From positions 3,165,757 through 3,229,756 of the forward strand of contig OZ024916.1 of assembly GCA_964017125.1 (NCBI GenBank): a DNA stretch of 64,000 bases, given 5' to 3'. The notes beneath the pieces are model-generated. The model saw only the letters and a program-made list of their open reading frames with translations, was not told the origin of the DNA and searched no databases. Position numbers and translations under genes: made by a program. Shown piece by piece: positions 60,809-64,000 of this stretch (its first letter is position 1; each line of letters begins with the position of its first letter). The DNA is from Flabesymbios commensalis (Eukaryota > Annelida > Polychaeta > Terebellida > Flabelligeridae).

Positions 60809-60907
60809 ACCCTCGGAGCTCCACATTCTTAGCTGTAAAAAAGGCCTCGGCCGTAGGCCTTCGGCCTCGACCTTAGTCACAACTAAGAATGTAGAGCTCC
60901 TCGGGCC
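60809..60907. repeat. Palindrome with 18-bp arms
   Basis: CGGAGCTCCACATTCTTAG faces CTAAGAATGTAGAGCTCC. The inner CTCGGCCGTAGGCCTTCGGC folds again. Confidence 0.88.
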
Positions 60908-61164
60908 TATATGTAATGATAAACCTACCCGGCAAATACAAAATATTCCCACAGATTGTATACTGTTCCCTCTGATGATGGATCACCGGCAATGGTAAAT
61001 CTGCGGCCGTGGAATGAAAAATATTGCCGATTGTCTTTTTCTGTTAAATTTGTTTTCATAAGTCACTTCAATGACGCATAAATCAAAAAAAAACTTATGA
61101 GCTCAGATGCGTCAAATACGAAAATTGCACCCAAGACCTGTTAAATGTTGACCCACCATCTACC
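60908..61164. other. No feature recognised
   Basis: AT-rich. GTAAATCTGCGGCCGTGG at 60995 may be a remnant of family B. Confidence 0.35.
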
Positions 61165-61415
61165 ATGATGTAGCCGTTTGTGTTAACATTTTCACTAAGT
61201 ACGATTAAAGTGTTTTTCATTTAATTTTAATAATAGTTTAAATCACTGATATTGGGAATTAAATCATAATAATTTACAAATGTTTGGTCTTAAATTAAAC
61301 AAGTATGAACAAATATGACTACTTTTCACTCACTTGAAGTTGGTAACGATCATACAACTTCGAGTGGGTGAACATTTATTTTGTATAACTTAGTGCTTTG
61401 TGGGTTTAATAAACC
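61165..61415 (+). mobile_element. Family A MITE, loop lost
   Basis: ACATTTTCACTAAGTACGAT begins it. ATTTACAAATGTTTGGTCTT, TTTTCACTCACTTGAAGTTG / CAACTTCGAGTGGGTGAACA. The GNNA core is replaced by GTAACGATCATA. Confidence 0.75.
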
Positions 61416-61860
61416 ACTGAATGCATGCATGACACAGCTAGATGTCTATTGGTAGCCATTATGATAAACAATAGAGTAAGCGGATAGCTCCATCACAAGA
61501 TTGTATTTGTCTTTTGTTGCATTGTTCTCCTATTAATTATGGCTATCATATTATAGATAATGGTGGAGCGGTCGGCCTGTATCATATCTATTCACTGCGG
61601 TGACTCTAGAGGACGCCTATTATAAAACTTCTGATTGGCGCGCTCAATTTCAAATGTCTTTCATTTGTTACTTGTTCACTATTGTGATGGATTCAGCAAG
61701 CTTTTGTAATATATTTATATAGAATTTCTATTAGAATAGAAAGACAAAGAGTTGTATGGCTTGAAATAAATCTATCTTTACCAGAATGTTAGGGGATACT
61801 CGTCACCGGTGATGCTGGTGATGTTATAGCTAATAATAAGTGCTTCTAAGCAATATTAAG
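61416..61860. other. Repeat-free segment
   Basis: 61560-61690 (GGAGCGGTCGGCCTGTATCA, GACTCTAGAGGACGCCTATT, CTTCTGATTGGCGCGCTCAA) is GC-balanced and unlike any family here; possible regulatory DNA. Confidence 0.3.
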
Positions 61861-61983
61861 CCCCCCCTCCTGCTTGGGAAATAGTGTAATACCCAGCAAA
61901 CACAAAACATTTGTACAACATTTATGCAACGTCGGCCCAACGTCAATGATACCTCCCCCCCTGCTTGGAAAAAAGTGTAATAG
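61861..61983. repeat. 30-bp direct repeats around a family E half element
   Basis: CCCCCCTCCTGCTTGGGAAA, TAGTGTAATA at 61861 and CCCCCCCTGCTTGGAAAAAA, GTGTAATA at 61953 enclose CCCAGCAAACACAAAACATT...CGTCGGCCCAACGTCAATG. Confidence 0.75.
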
Positions 61984-62218
61984 CTAGAATTATATACACC
62001 CGTGACGTCAGACAGTAGATTCGGATCTACGAATCTACTGTTATTTTGTACTGGTCAGGTCGGGCACAATATACGGGTCTAATCATAAAACTGCATGTCT
62101 GATTTTATGGTTTAATAAACATACTGAAAATAAAATTGAGGTTTTCTATATCAAATCTTTGAACATCTGCACACATTCTGTGTATGTTAAGTTGAAGAAA
62201 GAACTCAATTACAATATA
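61984..62218 (-). mobile_element. Family C element, reverse, large hairpin missing
   Basis: TGACGTCA at 62003-62010, CAGTAGATTCGGATCTACGA, ATCTACTGTTATTTTGTACT (small hairpin), body to GAAAGAACTCAATTACAATA, where it stops before the large hairpin. Confidence 0.82.
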
Positions 62219-62453
62219 TTTTTTTGAAAGTTGGAGGGAGGCTAGGTTTCATTGGTGGTTTGAAATGATCAGTCACGGCTTGGCACGGTAGTTTCTGTGG
62301 TAGCCTTGCTGTGCTTTTGCTTAGGTTCATTTCTGAAACTCTAGGTTTTGATTGATGTGCAGATAGTATCTCTTGATAAAGCACTTGCATGGTGATAGGA
62401 TCAGATTCAGTATCTGAGATAGAAGATCGATCACTGAAATCCCCATTATCCAT
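62205..62453 (-). CDS. Hypothetical 82-codon frame, possibly an exon
   Basis: MDNGDFSDRSSISDTESDPI, TMQVLYQEILSAHQSKPRVS, EMNLSKSTARLPQKLPCQAV and onward. It is not low-complexity, not in a repeat (except its last few codons, which overlap a C element), and has an acidic Ser/Asp start like many regulatory or LINE ORF1 proteins. No domain is recognised. The sequence before the ATG lacks a clear promoter, and the stop falls in or near the C element. It could be a first exon with the donor upstream of the C insertion. Confidence 0.3.
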   Translation of the reverse strand: MDNGDFSDRSSISDTESDPITMQVLYQEILSAHQSKPRVSEMNLSKSTARLPQKLPCQAVTDHFKPPMKPSLPPTFKKIYCN

Positions 62454-62969
62454 AGCTCCACACGTGTATGCATTTTGAGAAAAAGTGCTTGGGACAGGGA
62501 CCCCATCTTTATCAGATCACGTTCAATAGGCCCTGTGTTATACTATGTTAGCGTAGTATACAAAACCACTGATAACTAACGTTTATCATTTGAAACTGAG
62601 GTTCAGAATAGGGTTAGAAAGTTAGTAGTATGACACAGGTATCAGTTATGACGTCACAATTCAAAGATAATATTTATTTCAAGCATATTCATCAATTTTG
62701 ACTAATTCATAATATATTTTGTAAATTAATTTAATAAAACAATAGAAAACTCATTATTTCTTGACAAAAACGTCGAAAACCATGCACAGTTTCTTGTTTC
62801 TTTATGACCCATCATTAATAGCTGTCTTTCCGTATATAGCCATAATCTTGGGCACCTTGAACCATTTATGACCATTTATAGCCATAACTATCTCGCAATA
62901 GCCATCAGCCATATATTTTCATTATGTAAACAGTGTCCGAAATTATTTCGAATAATGCCACTAGATTAC
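62454..62969. other. AT-rich spacer
   Basis: TATAGCCATAA recurs at 62835 and 62878. No gene. Confidence 0.4.
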
Positions 62970-63730
62970 AACACCATACTAGACACTAAAATGACTGATA
63001 TTTGTCTATTCTGTCCAAAATAATGTCAATTTATTGTTCGACCTATCTTAGATTTTTTACCAACAATGGAATGTCTAATATTTTTTCTGACAACACCAGT
63101 ATGTCCCACATACATGAAAACCATGATACACACAAAAAATATGAATCTGCCTCTTTTATGTCGAAAATGATAACAATTTATTGTTTGACCTTGGACAAAT
63201 GGCGACCATATTGGATTGTTACCCACAATGCAATGTCTAAAACATTTTTTGACAACACCACTATGTCCGGCATAGCTGAAAACCCCATGAAGGACACCAA
63301 AAACACGAATCTGCCTATTTTGTGTCGAAAATGATATCAATTTGTTGTTTGACCATGAACAAATGGCGGCCATCTTGGATTTTTTACCCACAATGCAGTG
63401 TCAAAAATATTTTCTGACAACGCCACTGTGTCGGGCTTACCTGAAAACCCCATAATAGACACAAAAAACATTAATCTATCTATATTGTGCTGAAAATGAT
63501 ATTAATTTAATGTTTGACCTTAGCTAAATGGCGGCCATCTTGGATATTTCCCACAATGCAATTTCTAAAGTAATTTCTGACCACACCACTAGATCGGGCA
63601 TACCTGAAAACCCTATAGTAGACACCAAAATTATGAAGCTGCGCCTATTCTGTGAAAAGTTATATCAATTAAATGTTTGACCTTGGCAAAATGGCGGCCA
63701 TCTTGGAAAATGGCCGATTTCTAAGATTCG
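62970..63730. repeat. 163-164 bp satellite-like array with YY1-like motifs
   Basis: Units aligned on CAATTTATTGTTTGACC: 63027, 63174, 63338, 63501, 63665. Each of the last four has AAATGGCGGCCATCTTGGAT or a close variant (63199, 63361, 63526, 63689), which holds the YY1 core CCAT and its inverse ATGG in GCCATCTTG. Frames through it are repeat readings. Confidence 0.9.
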
Positions 63731-63845
63731 CTGTAAATTAAAAAAAAAAACACCTAGTAGATTATTGAAGCTAGAGGTATCCTATATTCAAATCAACCGT
63801 CAAAATCTATGCCTAAAGAGATGTATACGGGACTTTATGGCAGGG

Positions 63846-63943
63846 CCTGGACTAATATTCGTAGATTCAAATATACTCGGCGCTTTCCGCCTCGTACATT
63901 CGGATCTACGAATCTATCGAATTTCGTTCTTTCTCCTTGGCGT
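63846..63943 (-). mobile_element. Family C large-hairpin end, reverse, truncated
   Basis: TATTCGTAGATTCAAATATA, CTCGGCGCTTTCCGCCTCGT, ACATTCGGATCTACGAATCT and CGTTCTTTCTCCTTGG. Only the hairpin end is present. Confidence 0.82.
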
Positions 63944-64000
63944 ATGATGGTGATATAGCCTGAAAGGAAGCGCAAAACACAACAATGAGAATGTGAGCGC

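Overview
The window reads as nuclear DNA of an animal, probably a marine invertebrate. It is AT-rich, full of short non-autonomous DNA transposons, tRNA-derived SINEs, 5'-truncated retroelements and micro/minisatellites. There are no operons, prokaryotic genes, CRISPR arrays or genuine rRNA/tRNA genes. The species cannot be told from the sequence. No convincing host protein-coding gene is visible. The only recognisable coding sequences belong to a CR1/L2-type LINE (reverse transcriptase, 50.4-51.7 kb, minus strand) and a Penelope-like element (GIY-YIG endonuclease domain, 48.8-49.3 kb, plus strand). Most long open frames are readings of tandem repeats.

Family names used below are mine. SINE-1 is about 300 bp, with two tRNA-like promoter units and two alternative heads, 1a and 1b. 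SINE-2 is about 250 bp with a tRNA head and a tail ending in a conserved AAAGCRAYGTAAAGCAATAT-like block. SINE-3 is about 200 bp with a tRNA head. A, A', B, D and H are 200-260 bp MITE-like elements. Their best-kept ends read TTAA-CCCTTT at one side and AAAGGG-TTAA at the other, and each carries one long, off-centre hairpin. C is about 320 bp with a GATTCGTAGATCCGAAT hairpin at one end and a shorter one at the other. E is a nearly complete palindrome of 65-110 bp (GTTGGGCCAGCGTCG core). F has 25-bp arms (GTAAGCAGTTACTGCTGTTT) and occurs in clusters. J, K, L, M, N and P are MITEs with terminal inverted repeats.

Layout: 0-9 kb holds SINEs, a seven-unit F array, a 4 x 186 bp tandem repeat and nested A/C/D elements. 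9-12 kb has 54-bp and 60-bp minisatellites flanked by A' copies. 12-21 kb is dense in B, D, A and E, with a cluster of five CTCF-like motifs at 14.9 kb. 21.2-23.5 kb is an 11-bp minisatellite. 23.8 kb is a four-arm palindrome and 25.4-25.8 kb a 36-bp repeat of CRE octamers. 29.8-31.4 kb is a minisatellite interrupted by a Penelope-type 3' tail. 32-48 kb is MITEs and SINEs with several readable nested insertions. 48-52 kb contains the retroelement coding remnants. 52-64 kb continues with microsatellites, A/B/C copies and a 163-bp satellite carrying YY1-like motifs.

The most unusual pattern is that the hairpins of otherwise unrelated families (A, A', C, D, E, H and an 84-bp palindrome) nearly all close on the same loop type. 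One strand reads C-GNNA-G or C-GNA-G, which are known as exceptionally stable DNA hairpin loops. Two nested insertions (D in A at 44.4 kb, H in A at 45.4 kb) sit at TTAA targets, which points to piggyBac-type mobilisation of this group. Everything was read by eye, so edges of repeat copies are approximate, usually within 5-20 bp.
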